Below, piece after piece: positions 10,091 through 58,238 of a stretch of 64,000 bases of DNA; within the stretch, counting starts at the first letter, position 1, and each line of letters opens with the position of its first letter. The notes below the pieces were generated by a model that did not search any database, was not told where the DNA came from, and saw nothing but the letters and a program-made list of their open reading frames with translations. Made by a program: the position numbers and the translations under genes. Source of the stretch: Sipunculus nudus (taxonomy: Eukaryota > Annelida > Sipuncula > Golfingiida > Sipunculidae); assembly GCA_026874595.1 (NCBI GenBank), contig CM049312.1, positions 56,299,429 through 56,363,428 of the forward strand, written 5' to 3'.

Positions 10091-12300
10091 GTGCTAGTTT
10101 TGTGTGAATCTGTTAAGAAATCTTTGCGTAAATCCTGCTAACAGACAAAGCGAACAGGAAATACAGACCTCCTTAGGAATCTTATTACAACTGCATTTGT
10201 GTATCTTAACGAAAACTTACCAGACAGCAGCAGAAGTTCAAACCCGCAACCCCAATTTCCGCAGGATTTAAAGCGATAAACGCTAGCTGTGGTTAACTGC
10301 GGTTTAAGGTCTTGTTGGCAGGAAACTGATACATTTGGAGAGAATAAAAAAAGCGCCAAATGGAGATAAAAATTAAAAAAAAAAATCAAATATTCTTGGG
10401 ATAAAATTGTGAAAGATACACACTTTGATAATCAGTTAACCTCTTTATATATTGAATGGAAACAGGAAAATGTGTTGGGGACCTTCAGAAAATGACAGGC
10501 CAATGGAAATACATACAAATACCTTATATACTTTTTTCTTATATTCATAACTAGATAGATCAGATTTGCTAATTTTTTATGTATTTTATAACTGCGCAAA
10601 GCGAATTCCGTATATCGCTTTAACAAGGCTTTTTTTGTGTAGGCGCATTCTTTTGTGGGTTGCAATATTGCATCTGGTCGAAAGTGTTATTTCATTAAAT
10701 AATCGGCTCACATGAACCAGTTTAAAAATCATTTGGAAGGATTTTTTAACGTTTGGCCACCAGAGGACCTCGTGTTAGAAAATTGTATCATAGACCCAGA
10801 TAAAATCGACACATCCCAGCTCAGAAAAAAAATTTACCTCGGTTAATACAAGATCTGGCTCTGAAACGTACAAGACACGCTTTGTCAATATCAGGTGCCT
10901 TAACAATGAACACATCTGCATTAATGTCCTTATAAAACAAGGTACCGAAAACCAGATATAACTAACCTGTTTGTCCGTATGTTTTGGTGACAAATTTAAA
11001 CTTTTGCACATAGTCTTGGGAGAAACATATAGGGTAAAGAACTCCTGACAATTTTAGACTTTTTCTTTAAAGTTGCCAGAATTTTCCAGAAGTGATGTAG
11101 TTTTATATATGCTAAACAAGCTTATAATAACTGCAGACTAATTTTGAATATTTTTTTAGCCGGCTTCCCTTTTACCGATATTTTTTGTTTGTTTACCTGT
11201 CGATGTTTTTGTAGGAGGTTGGAGCAATCAACAAGTCTGGCCGGCAGGCAAGTGCGCGCACACCTGCCGAATTTGCTTGCACATCACAAGATTTGTCTGG
11301 CCATTTTGGTCATTTGTGTTTCGTCCCCTTCATTGCTTTTGTCGGCATAAAAGATGATAAAGCTAAAAAAAGACCTATATATTTTTTCGGTTCTGTCATC
11401 ACATCTACCGAAATTTCCAGCCGGATAAAAGTCGACAGTTGAGAGCCTGCTATATAGACCAAGATTTTATCAGCTTATGCAATTGAAAATAATGTCACAA
11501 TAACAAATTGATTTGTGAAATTATTCGGCGGAAGGGGGAGACACTGTAACCAAAATCGATCATAATATCATGAAATATTTGAATTCATTTGGAAATGATT
11601 CTAGTTGATGCAGACTTATTTAGTGACTTCTAACACATAAGGTCACCCAAGTTACACTATTACATTGGTGTCGTGCACTAAATAAGATCTTAATGGACAG
11701 ATTAAACCAGCTGTGACACTGATATTAACAAGGTTTAGACCATGTACGTCTCTGGTCCCTTGAGGCACATGCATATATTTACTCAGAAAATACGGAACTA
11801 ACCCAAACACAGACGGACACATGCACGCACACACATATACAAAAATAAAACATGAATATTTTATTTGTTTCAAATTATACTGATTTTTATTATACTTAAT
11901 CTATTTTTTTTTCCAGTTGAAATGCGTACAGTCAGATGTTTAAAATTAAAAGGTGAAAACGCATATTCACCACCCATCAACCGGTCGTTACGTCATTACA
12001 TCTACGGTATTCCACAAAAAAGTAAGAATAATCACAATTTCCCCTTATATCAACTTGTACCTATTACCTTCAGATGTTATACATCAAAATGAACTAATCA
12101 AATTATCAGTATTTATTTATTTATTTTATTTATTTCCCACAAATTTATTATATAGCAAATCCATCTGACCGGTTATATTTTGTAATGTCATCCGTACCTT
12201 TAACCACATGCACACAAACAACCAAACACGTGTGTCCTCATGTGCCTTACTCTTTATTATGACTTTACCGTATATTCCTTATGGGAAGAATAATTGATTA
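10091..12300. other. Non-coding, no feature recognised
   Basis: Mixed AT-rich DNA. No exon, RNA gene or repeat recognised; a (GT/CA)-like run lies near 11815-11840. Confidence 0.5.
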
Positions 12301-13054
12301 CTAGATGCACCCGTGGAACTTCCACGGTTCTGCATGATAAATAGTTGTGTAATGAGCTAGTTGGGACTGAATGTTAAATATTTTTACAGACTGATTGTCA
12401 ATAACCGCGGTGCAAATAGCTTTATTGAGGAATTGCATAAACCTCTCTGCTTCGCCATTAGCATGTGGCCAAAGTGGCGTGACTTTGCGATATGTGAAAC
12501 CCAGGTCCTCTGCAAATTTCGCGAGCTCTTGTCCATTGAAAGGTGGACCATTGTCCGATCGTAAGACATCCGGAATGCTTTGCCTAGAGAAAACTGCTGC
12601 CAGTTTAGAAATGGCTACCCTAGCTGGTGTAGATGACAAAAACGTTTCGTTTTGGCGATACCGAGATGACCTATGTGAGCTAGCTGCAAAGCCTTGTCCT
12701 TCAGCACTTCAGTTATCACGATCCTGTTTCCTGTATAGCTCTATCGTATACTGTGAGTTCCTGAGGAATATCGTAAAGGCTACGAAAGTTAATCTCTGAG
12801 CTCCATTGACCTCAAAATTTGGCTTTTATGACCTTTGTGAGCAGCGGGTCTTTTTGGGTTTCAGCACGAACTTCGGCAAGTGTCATTGCTTTCGGCACAG
12901 CGTTGTGGCATAGGTTATTTATGTATTCCTCTGCAATGTTACAATCAGTACAGCCTGTCCCTGGATGCATGCTCAGGTAATCAACTAGATTGTTTCCGTC
13001 TCTCCCTGGTTGATATATTAGCTTACAGCTGTATGGCAAAGACGTAAACGCCAT
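12301..13054 (-). mobile_element. Degraded Ty3/gypsy pol fragment (RNase H tail, integrase)
   Basis: Three minus-strand pieces in retrotransposon order. 13054-12812 holds KLIYQPGRDGN then DYLSMHP, the end of RNase H and its connector. About 12710-12650 holds LAHIGHLGIAKTKR, the integrase zinc-binding region. 12639-12301 holds the integrase core with RSDNGPPFNGQE and a downstream PHANGEAERF, including the second catalytic Asp and the Glu. The pieces are in different frames with stops and a deletion between zinc finger and core. No LTR was identified. A dead remnant. Confidence 0.88.
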
Positions 13055-13084
13055 CGTTCGATCCCGGCAGAGGTTTGCCTACTG

Positions 13085-14515
13085 CTGTTGATCAGTCAAA
13101 GTAGTGGTTTGTGATCAGTGATCTACTTACCGGTTACGCCTTGCCCAAAGGGTCTGGGCTACCCATATAACGGACTTATTGAAACATGTGACCACTGTGT
13201 GGCACTTACTTAGGTAATCTATGCCCACAAAATTGTCCCAATTCATTTTCTCTGAAGAAGGCACGACAAATACAAAATAGTTACATCAAAAGAACAAACC
13301 TGGTCCTGAGGTACCATATCACTGTTTACAGTTAGTGTTTTGCAAAGGACCCTTGAATCCATGGCAAATATACTGCGACTTGGTTCACTATGTACCATAC
13401 TACGGACATCTTGAACCATGTAACCAGCGTCACACACTCACTTTAGTTTTCCATGCCCGGAGGTATAGGGATACCTATATCACGGACATTAAACGGAACC
13501 TGGAACAAGCACATAATACTGATCCTTGCCCGAAGGTTAGGCTTACACATATCAAGGACATAAATGGAGACCCGTGAAACGCACTTACTGGAGTATTCCA
13601 TGCCCGGATGGTTAGGGTTACCCGTTTTATGGTCACATCGTATTATATATCTATGACAATTACTTTCAGGTTCAGTATTGCCCGAAAGTTTTCGGTTAGC
13701 CACAACACGGACATGATATAGTATCTGTGACAAACACTTAATGGATTATTCTATGCCTTAAAGGTTAGGGTTACCCATATCACTGACATATAACATGACG
13801 CCAAGGATAAGTGCTTACTCAAGCTTTCATTGCATGAAGGATTCTGGTTACCCATACTAAGGATAGTCGGATAATTGATATTTGACCGACTTAATGGATT
13901 ATCCTTGCCGAACGATCACGGTTACCATTTAACGGAGATAAGATGAAACCTGTAGCAAGCCCTTACTGGAGTACTGGAGTATTCAATGCACGAAGGGTTA
14001 GGGTTACCCAAATAATGGACAAATCGTATAATAGGTGTGACAACCACTTACCGATTACGCTTGCCCGAAGGGTTGGGCTACCAATATTACGGACTTATTT
14101 TAAGGTGTCACAACTGTATGGTAATCCATGCCCACAGAGTTGTCACAATTCATTTCTCTTAGAGATACAAGACAATACAAAATAGTTACATCCAAAAGAA
14201 AAATAAACCTTGTTCCTGAGGCAACAAATGATTGTTTACAGTTTATGGTTTGCTTAAGTCCCATGCATCCAAGGCAAATATACTGCGACGTGGTTTGCCA
14301 TTTACCATATTACGGACAACTCGTAACATGTCACAAGTGTCACGCTCTTACTTTAGTATTGCATGCCCGAACGGTTAGGGATACCACTATTACGGACATT
14401 TACCGGAACCTGGGACAGCACTAAATAATTATCCTTGCCTGAGCGGTTAGGATAACACTTATCACGGACATAAAGGAGACCTGTAAACGCACTTACAGGT
14501 CACTCAATGCGATCC
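13085..14515. repeat. Satellite array 1, about 74-bp monomer
   Basis: Diverged tandem monomers typified by TGCCCGAAGGGTTAGGGTTA then CCCATATCACGGACAT, ending near CACTTACTGGAGTATTCCA. A higher-order structure is visible: about 13120-13440 and 14060-14370 share an extended variant segment containing TACAAAATAGTTACATC and CAAATATACTGCGAC, about 935 bp apart. The short frames inside are by-products. Confidence 0.88.
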
Positions 14516-16715
14516 TACCATAATTCCTAACCCCTCCCATTTTTTTTACGAAAGCAAAAGTTGGAAACCGTTCTGGAAGGCTGATCAGAATCCGACCCCA
14601 CCTGGCGGCAGTCTTCAAACTCAATGCGATGTTATCATAATTCCTACCCCTCCATATCTTTTCAGGGTACAAATACCTGCTATAAGCGCGTGCGATTCAT
14701 AGGGGCATCTCTTGCGAGCCACTCTCAGGTACATTCCCCTGGGCATGCAGTCTTCACAATGCGATTCTACAGTAATTCAAACCCCCTCCTGATTGTTTTA
14801 GGGTAGCAAAGAGCTGGCAGTCCGCTGTTATGTCGACTCTCCTTGGCAGCAGTCTTCACACGCAATGCGATAATTCCATAATTCCTCCCTCTCCGAATGT
14901 TTTTTGGTAGCAAATAGCTGCTATTTGCACGTGCGATTTAAAGGAGCCCCTCTGGCAGGCCGCTCTAATGTCCTTTCCCCCTGGCGGCATTCTTAACCTT
15001 CTTTCCTGTGATACCATTATTCCTACCCCCTCCCGATTTTTTATGGTTGCAAATAGTTGCTATTTACGCGTGCGATTCATGGGGACCCTCTGGCAGGCCG
15101 CTCTGATGTCCCCGCTCCTTGGCGGCAGTCTTCACACTCAATGCGAAGCTATCATAATTCCTATCCCCTACAGATCTTTTAGGGTAGCAAATACCTGCTA
15201 ATTGCGCGTGCGATTTAAGGGGGCCCCTATGATAGGCCGCTCTCACTTCCACGCCCCTTGGCGGCAGTCTTAACCCTCTTTGCTTTGATACCATAATTCC
15301 TACCCCCTCCCATTTTTTTAGGGTAGCAAATAGCTGCTATTTAAGCATGCGATTCATGTGGGACCCTCTGGCAGACCGCTCTCATTTCCACTCCCCCTAT
15401 CGACAGTCTTAACACTCAATGCGATGTTATCATAATTCCTCCTCCCCCTCTTGGTTTTTTAAAGGGTAGCAAATAGCTGCTATTTTTAAAGGGTAGCAAA
15501 TAGCTTTCATGGGGGTCCCTCTTGCAGTCCGCTCTTATGTTCACTCCCTATTATTGTGAAACCAAGATTCATGCCTCATCCCGATTTTTTAGTAGGATAT
15601 TGGTAAATTTTTGCGGAAGTTTTTACACTGAATGCTATTCTACCATAATTCCTTCCACTCCTGAGTTTTAAGGCAGCAAATAGCACCTGTTTGGCATGCG
15701 ATTCATGGGGTTGCCTCTGGCAGGCTTCTGTCATGTCAACGCCCCTTGGCGGCAGTCTTTACATTCAATGCGATGCTACCTTAATTCCTACCACCTCCTG
15801 ATATTTCTAGGGTTGCAAATAGCTGAGATACCTGAGAATAATGGGGGCCCCTCTGGCGAGCCGCTCTCAGGTCAATTCCCCGTACCGGCATTCTCAACCC
15901 TCTTTATTTTGTGATACCATGATTCTTCCCCCCTCCCGATTTCCTTAGGGTAGCAAAAAGCTACTATGCGGGCGTCAATTCATGGGGCCCCTCTGGCAGG
16001 TCGGTTAGATCCCCATTTTCCGTGGCGGCAGTCTTAACCCTCTTTGCTTTGATAACCTAATTCCACCCCCTCCCGAGATTTTATGGTTGCAAATAGCTGC
16101 TATTTGTGCATGCCATTCATGAGGAACCCTCTGACAGGCCGCTCTCATGTCAACGCCCAATGGCGGCAGTCTTAACACTCTATGCGATTATTCCTACCAC
16201 ATCCCGATTTTTATAAGCAAATAGCTCCTTTATGCGCGTGCGACTGATGGGGCCCCTCTGGCTGGCCGCTGATATCCCCACGCCCCTTGGCGGCAGTCTT
16301 CACACTCAATGCAACGCTGCCATAATTCCAACCCCCCCCCCCCGGGTGTTTTAAGGTAGCAAGAATGCTATTTGCGCGTGCGATTCATGGGGACCCTCTG
16401 GCAGGCCGCTCTCCTTTCCACTCGCCCTGGCAGCAGTCTTAACACCCAATGCAATGTTACCATAATTCTTACCCCTTCTTGTCTTCTTAAAGGTAGCAAA
16501 TAGCTTCTATTTGCGCGTGCAATAGATGTGGGACCCTCTGGCAGGCCGCTCTCAATTACACTCCCCCTGGCGGCAGGCTTAACACTCAATGCAATATTAC
16601 CATAATTTTTACCCCTTCTTGTTTTTCAAAGGTCGGAAACAGCTGCTATTTGCGAGTGCGACTCATAGCGACCGTTCTGGCAGGCCGATTAGACCCCCCT
16701 CCCTCTAGCGGTACT
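14516..16715. repeat. Satellite array 2, about 140-bp monomer
   Basis: About 15 diverged monomers. Conserved pieces are CCATAATTCCTACCCCCTCC, GGGTAGCAAATAGCTGCTAT, GCGCGTGCGATTCATGGGG, CCTCTGGCAGGCCGCTCTC and TTGGCGGCAGTCTT. A repeat-to-repeat step measured at 15121 to 15260 is 139 bp. Each unit has the near-palindrome AAATAGC-T-GCTATTT. Directly abuts array 1. Confidence 0.92.
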
Positions 16716-18966
16716 TATGAGAAACTGCTTGCGAAAATCCGAAAAGTCAAATAAGCTCAATTACAGGCCGTTACCGAAAACCGGCAGTTCCCCTAGATCT
16801 CATCTAGTCTTGATGATTTTAATGATGCAAGGTTTGAATAAAAGTAAGAAGTTAGGTAAAATTTTACTAGAGAAAAAAAGAGATAATAATCGTTATTTGT
16901 GCTCATAAAAATATTCAAAACTTTTTCATTAATTTTCTTTTCGAGGAAAGCGTGACAGATACAAAGAAAACAGCATAAAAACAGCTTGCGAAAGAAAATG
17001 GAACCTACAGCAATTGATTTTGACCAAATCTACTTTGTCCATGCTGATTTTATGAGGAGTTTTGATGTAATGATATATACTTTCGGAAAATCTGGCCGTT
17101 TACATAAACGTTTCTCATCCAACTTTTCTTAACGGACTAAATTTGCTCACTACCTATTACACTTTGGCCGCCGGCGTATTAAGAAACTTCAGTACAGTGT
17201 GGGAAAGGATTTCTTTGCCCTCAATTCCTGACCTGACTCTTGTAGTGCATAGTATATAATACATTGTATTTTTATATTAGATAAAGAAAATATAAAAGAA
17301 ACTAAAAAAAAACGGTTGATGAAAAGAACAATAATTCTTAGAAAGACATGACCAAATGAAAGGTGAGACCCCCTGGTACATTATTCTGGAACTGGAGGAC
17401 CTTTCATTTCACACGAGTGTGCAAGTGATTGAGAATACACATATTGGTCGATATGTAGTATACCTGTCCGATATTATCGATATGTCGGTATATCGCGAGA
17501 CGATAATTCACATGTTTTATTGGTACCTTAAAAAAAGTGCCACAGAAAAAGAATGAAGTGCCGAACAATGTAAAAATAACAATAAATACTTATGTACTTA
17601 TAACACATATTTAAATCCTTGATCACTGCAGGAAGCTCAAGTGTCAATAATTGATAAAGAACAGCAGCCTTACAATGTGGTAGACTATACTTTCCTTTCC
17701 ATGCGACACCACAGTCCAAAAAGTCTTATTGCAAAGTTCCTTTTTTAAATAAGGCATACAGAAACCCTTAAAAATACTTATTTTACAGTTTTTACAATGC
17801 GATACCACGTTCTCATTAGTCTGATAACAATTATTTACCATCTGCGATTCCTGATGATGTAACTCGTATAATCTTGAAACACACAGCAGCGGTTAAAGCG
17901 AAGGAGGTCTAGAGCGACTACAGGGTGTAATATGAGTAGTGCATGTTTGTCTTTAATCAGTGACTTACTGGCAAAAGTATAAAGCTAAATCAATATATAA
18001 GTTAATATTAATAATAATAAACAACCACAAAAAATTGTGAAATCATGTTTTATGTTTACTAAAATGTGCAGGGGTGTTCATGATATATCGTTTTAAAAAA
18101 CAGAGTCTCAATAGTCATTCGGTTCATCATGCTTTGTTTGCTTCATTAGATTTAATTTTGAAAGAAGTAACCCCAAAAACCCTAATACACTATTTCTGGG
18201 TGAAAATAATATAATGTAAAAGCTAAATACAGGCTGGGTAATCATCAGGGGCCGATCCAGAGGCGGGTTGGGGTCAACTGCTGGCCATCATTTTTGCAAA
18301 TGATGTCAATATACTAGTAATTTGCTCATTATATCTTAGGGGACAATATTCACCACATTTGCTCTCAGTACAGTTGGTGGACTCTTGGTGACTCCAGGCT
18401 CTTAGCTATAATATCTAACTTTTTTAAGTGGCCCACTACACTGCGTGCGCTATGTGCAAGCATCACTCGCCTTCTTGTCGTTATTGTTTGCAAAATTTAT
18501 CAAACGAGATAATAATTTTGTATCACTAAGAATATGAAAGGTGATTTTAGATTCTATAAAGTCATCAGATTTGATCTAAGAGGTTATATGTTATGATCTT
18601 CATGATTTAATATTTTCCACTCATTTGTTTAAATCCGATTTGTGTTTTTTTTTTCAGAAACCGACTGTTTTCATAATTTGTATCCAGAATCGTCACCGTG
18701 GCATTTACTGCATTCTAGATAACCAAACTTTTTAAAGAATTACTATTTTTAGGGTATATAAAATATATAACTACAGATCAAAACATCTCTAGATCCCAAT
18801 CCTGCAAGAAATCTTGGATCCACATGTGACCGTGTTATCTGAGAAGATCTCGCAGAAAAATTATTAAAAATCATGGTTCTAAGATACAAGACATCTGACA
18901 CAGGTTGGGTTCATGTCCTTCTGACACATATCTTATTATTTTGTGGAAGGCTTCCCACCGTCGAAG
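16716..18966. other. Non-coding between satellites and SUR 3' end
   Basis: AT-rich, no exon seen. CAGGGGCCGATCCAG at 18247-18261 resembles the end of an hAT-type element; its other end was not located. Confidence 0.45.
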
Positions 18967-18972
18967 TTTATT
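18967..18972 (-). promoter_or_regulatory. Possible poly(A) signal AATAAA
   Basis: An AATAAA hexamer on the minus strand lies 20 bases beyond the stop codon of the SUR gene. It would give a very short 3' UTR; AT-rich sequence below 18950 offers other possible sites, so use is unproven. Confidence 0.35.
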
Positions 18973-18992
18973 CTTCATATATTGACCGCAAG

Positions 18993-54327
<35,335 letters not shown>

Positions 54328-54374
54328 CCTGCAATTGTAGTCATAACTATAATGAAACAAAACCGGTCTTACTG

Positions 54375-54379
<5 letters not shown>

Positions 54380-54423
<44 letters not shown>
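54380..54423. repeat. (TA)n microsatellite just upstream of SUR exon 1
   Basis: AT dinucleotides directly abutting the left end of a MITE. Confidence 0.95.
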
Positions 54424-54426
<3 letters not shown>

Positions 54427-55457
54427 GGCTAGCCCTGCCTATTCGCCAATTCGCCAATGGCTAGCAATAGGGAGATCTGGCGAAACAAAATACTCTCTGG
54501 CTAATTTATTGGTGAAAGGCATCTTTCCAATGCCCTTACTTAGGCCTAAAAGATGAGTTCTTTGTTTCCGAATACAGTGGTGAAAAATTTAGAGTAGTTA
54601 GGGAGGAAATTATTTTATTTTTAATTTTTTTTTACCATGTAATATAAAACAGGCTTTTGAGAAGATTATTTTATTGATTTTGCTGATGTTTTATTAGATT
54701 AAATTAATTCACACACATAGGTTTTAAGGAATCAATCCAAAATGTATATATACCAGGCCCTCCCATGTTGTCCCACTGTCCAAAAAAGGAGCGAGAAACC
54801 AGGTTGCAATATTACCCCTACCCTGACTATAGAAGGCTGGTATATAGTAATCAAATGATCTCCTTCATAAATATGCACACTGTAACTCTTACACATTTAT
54901 ACATAATTTATGCCTAAGATCATAGAATGAGTAACTTAATCATTACTGTGATATAATTAGCTGTAATTTCAATTATTTGTGACTTTTACAAGATTTATAA
55001 AGTGACCTTTTTGTGCCCCATGGATCAGGCTTTTATTTAATTTTAATTTTAGAATGGCTAGGTTTTCTTTATATTAGTCTGGATACTGGAAACAAAGAAA
55101 ATTTTTTAGGCCTTACAGAATGAACAAAACATGAGACTATAATATTGTGAAATAAAAGTTTATCGAGAAAGACTGGTTTTCAGTTGATTTAATTATAGTG
55201 ATTATATATAACTCAATGTTCAATGCAGAGTCACACAGAATAATCATGAATTGCACTGTCCACACATCTTTTTATATTCATATTTATATTGTTATGATAT
55301 GATCAATTCATGATATTTTGAATTTTGCTCAGTGCTAAACATCAATATTTCCCATTATTCAGATGATTAATGGCTAAAGTGTTTCTGAAATGGCGAAAGA
55401 AAATTCCTGTTGGCTAAAATATTGGCTAAAGATTTTTTGCAAGCAGGGCAAGCCCTG
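54424..55457. mobile_element. hAT-like non-autonomous element, 1034 bp
   Basis: Termini CAGGGCTAGCCCTGCC and (inverted) CAGGGCTTGCCCTGC. Subterminal TGGCGAAA and GGCTAA motifs recur at both ends. It lies within an AT microsatellite, so the 8-bp target duplication (AT-only) cannot be scored. No transposase frame. Confidence 0.75.
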
Positions 55458-57812
55458 ATATATATTTAGACATTGTGCATGTTGTTTTTACATTTGAGTG
55501 TGTACATAACTTGGTAATATATTTACATTTTGTTTACATAAGAAAAATATATTTATGTTATGTATTTTTATTGTGAATATTAGGCAATATATAGCTAACT
55601 TGATAGTAAATGGACCTGGATGTTACGGTCGGCATATAAACAGACTCATTACAATTACAAAATTAGGTTGTAAATAATCATAAAAATAACAATATAAAAT
55701 GATTATTTGTAGCTCCAATGGTTATATGGTATTAATTTATTATTGGTTCGACTGGATGTACATTGCTACAGTGTAAAATTTGATGTTCGTTATACCAAGT
55801 TGTTACTAACTTGCATTGTTGAAAAAATAAGGATCGTATATAATAAAATTAAAAATATATATCTATATTTTTCAATATAAATTTACCCGGCAGTTGACGA
55901 TTATGAATATGATATAATAGTTTCAGTGTAATTCACAAGGAATCGCATCATACATGATATCGCGGAATGCAATATGCAATAACATAGAGATGGACATATA
56001 GAGGTGTACAGGGGCGTGTCTAGGACTTAGGAAAACAAAGATTCCGAAACCTAAAAAAAGTCCACAGTTCCAGAAAAGGGAGCGTCAAAATTGGTCTGAA
56101 GGCTTAAAAAGAAAAGGTTCCGGCGGATTAAAAAAAAGGGGGGGGGGGGAGCTGTTCGGTCGCACCACCGGATCTACTTCTGGTGTAAAATATCTCTTTA
56201 TTATACAAAACAATATTATCCAATGATTTATATCAAATTTTGCTTTTATCTCAAAGAAAAATATGTTTTCAAATTCTAACTCACTGTATTACATGAAAAT
56301 CATATATAAGTGAATGCAGGGATTTTGTTAAATTGCTTTTGATATCTTGAAGGAAACGAAAACGACTTCATATCCATGGAGACGTTAAAAGACGATTTAA
56401 ATTTAGGTTTAAAAAAGTGTCATCTTGGGAAAATAGAGTGGTAGCTTCTTGTTGATGTGTATTCGGAAAATGCCTCAAATCAAGGGGAAAATGGAGGAGA
56501 ATTGCTCTAAGATAAACGTAGAGAGAGTAGCCATTTCAAATTATTTTTCAAATGACCAAACAGCATATTAATGCATGTCAGGCCTGTGTTTCCCGTCAGT
56601 CAAGTGAACAAAAGTGGCATACATATTTAGTTTGTTATTTTCCCAGTTTCCCCATATCCACTTCAGCTACTCTTCATCGCAACAACATTGAAGACTTGTT
56701 AGCCTGGAGACTGGTCGAGCCAATTATCCCTTAATTTTGAAATTCATCGAACCTAGAAAAACCCAGTAGAAGTTGGTTTTCATGAAATCTTGGATGTTAT
56801 ATTAACTATGTTATATAAAATACATTTGGAATATGATTATAATTGAAATGCGTTACCTGAACTTGCTGGGTGTAGGGTGATCACGCATTGTCTCTTACTT
56901 CAAGTTGATCACAGGTATAGACCAACCAACATGTCAAACCTAAGCTGATAAACTTAATATGTTTTATAATGTATATATCATGTTTTAACTGACAATATGA
57001 AATACAGTTGATCCGTATTCGATCAGTGTACGACACTAAATTAGACACAATAAAATCCAAGTATGAGATATTACCTTTTTACTGTGAATCTTATTTGATT
57101 GACGATTTAATCTTTAACAGATAATCAAGCCATAAATAACGGGCCTGTGAAGCAATTAAAGCAACAGCGTAAGTTTTATTATTTTATTCTCTGTCAAGGG
57201 TAAATATAGTTTTCTGAGCACGTTTCCATATATATTGACAGAGACAAAGATACTCGTCTCGACATAAAAGCAAGGGTTTCTATTTCTGTGCCATACGGGT
57301 GAACCACTTGAACCACTCTCACGCAAACGAGTACCAGACAAAATTTATTTGAGGTCGGTCCCATAACATTCTTATATTATATGCCCAGATTCTTCCGTCA
57401 AGGAATAACAATTAACACAAAAAAATAAAGGTATGTTTCTCAGGCAACCCCCGCGTCATTTTTTATCCCCCGCACAAAAAATTTTTATTTTGATTTTCAT
57501 CTTTCAGGAAGATAAAGTAATACCCTTTGATAATATTTCCTTTTTTATGTAGTGTTTAACAATAAAATTATAATAATCATGCTTTTCCTTGGTCATTTGG
57601 CATTTTTTTATCAAAAAAGGGTAAATTTGATTTCTGAAAAGAATGCCTGAAAACCAAATCTTATTTTTTTTTGCCTAAATCATCGTGACACAGCTTCAAA
57701 GACTGTTCTTCATGTAAGGAATAGTATACATATACGTTAAAATATTAACATAAATATTAACAAAACTTCACGCGTATCTGCAAGTTGCATTTCTTTCTTC
57801 GACCTACATCAA
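55458..57812. other. Upstream flank of SUR gene
   Basis: No coding exon recognised. At 56009 a CAGGGGCGTGTCTAGG end resembles an hAT element; a possible right end near 56181 is flanked by matching GGTGTA, giving a low-confidence 170-bp element. Confidence 0.4.
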
Positions 57813-57893
57813 CAGTGGCGTCCATTTATCTTCAGGGGTGGGGTGGGGGGGGGGGGGGTGGTCAGATAATCAAAGTTGGGACGACTTTGTTTG

Positions 57894-57954
<61 letters not shown>

Positions 57955-58238
57955 TAAAATATATAAACCTTACATTCTTTATATAACTATGAACTTTTAT
58001 ATTTGAAAATATTAAGGTAATATTTCTTCAGTGTAGGGTAATTCAATACAAGTTTTAAATATAATATTTCATAGTAAACTCAGTAAATCTTATGATTTAT
58101 ATATTTCATTTTCAGTATATTAATATCATGCTCTAAATATCAGGGGGGATAAATACATTGCTCACCCCACCCACCCACACCCCCTTTCTAAAAGTGGGGG
58201 GATATATACCCTCATCTCCCCTTATATAGACGCCCCTG
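57813..58238. mobile_element. hAT-type MITE, 426 bp, with 8-bp target duplication
   Basis: Ends CAGTGGCGTC and (inverted) CAGGGGCGTC, flanked by TACATCAA and TACATCAC, a 7-of-8 match to the 8-bp duplication expected for hAT. The interior holds a G-run and a (TA)n tract (about 57897-57952). Non-coding. Confidence 0.8.

Noticed and set aside
12301-12639. Intact integrase gene
   Set aside because: The frame lacks the zinc-finger start and upstream pol, has no start context, and neighbouring pieces are in other frames with stops.
13085-14515. Internal telomere
   Set aside because: TTAGGG occurs once per 74-bp monomer, never as tandem hexamers.
14516-16715. CRISPR-like regular array
   Set aside because: Monomers are contiguous tandem repeats of about 140 bp without unique spacers, in a eukaryotic genome.
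54328-54360. Upstream in-frame ATG as SUR start
   Set aside because: The 11 extra codons have no counterpart in SUR and sit behind an acceptor site; the downstream ATG gives the SUR-like N-terminus.
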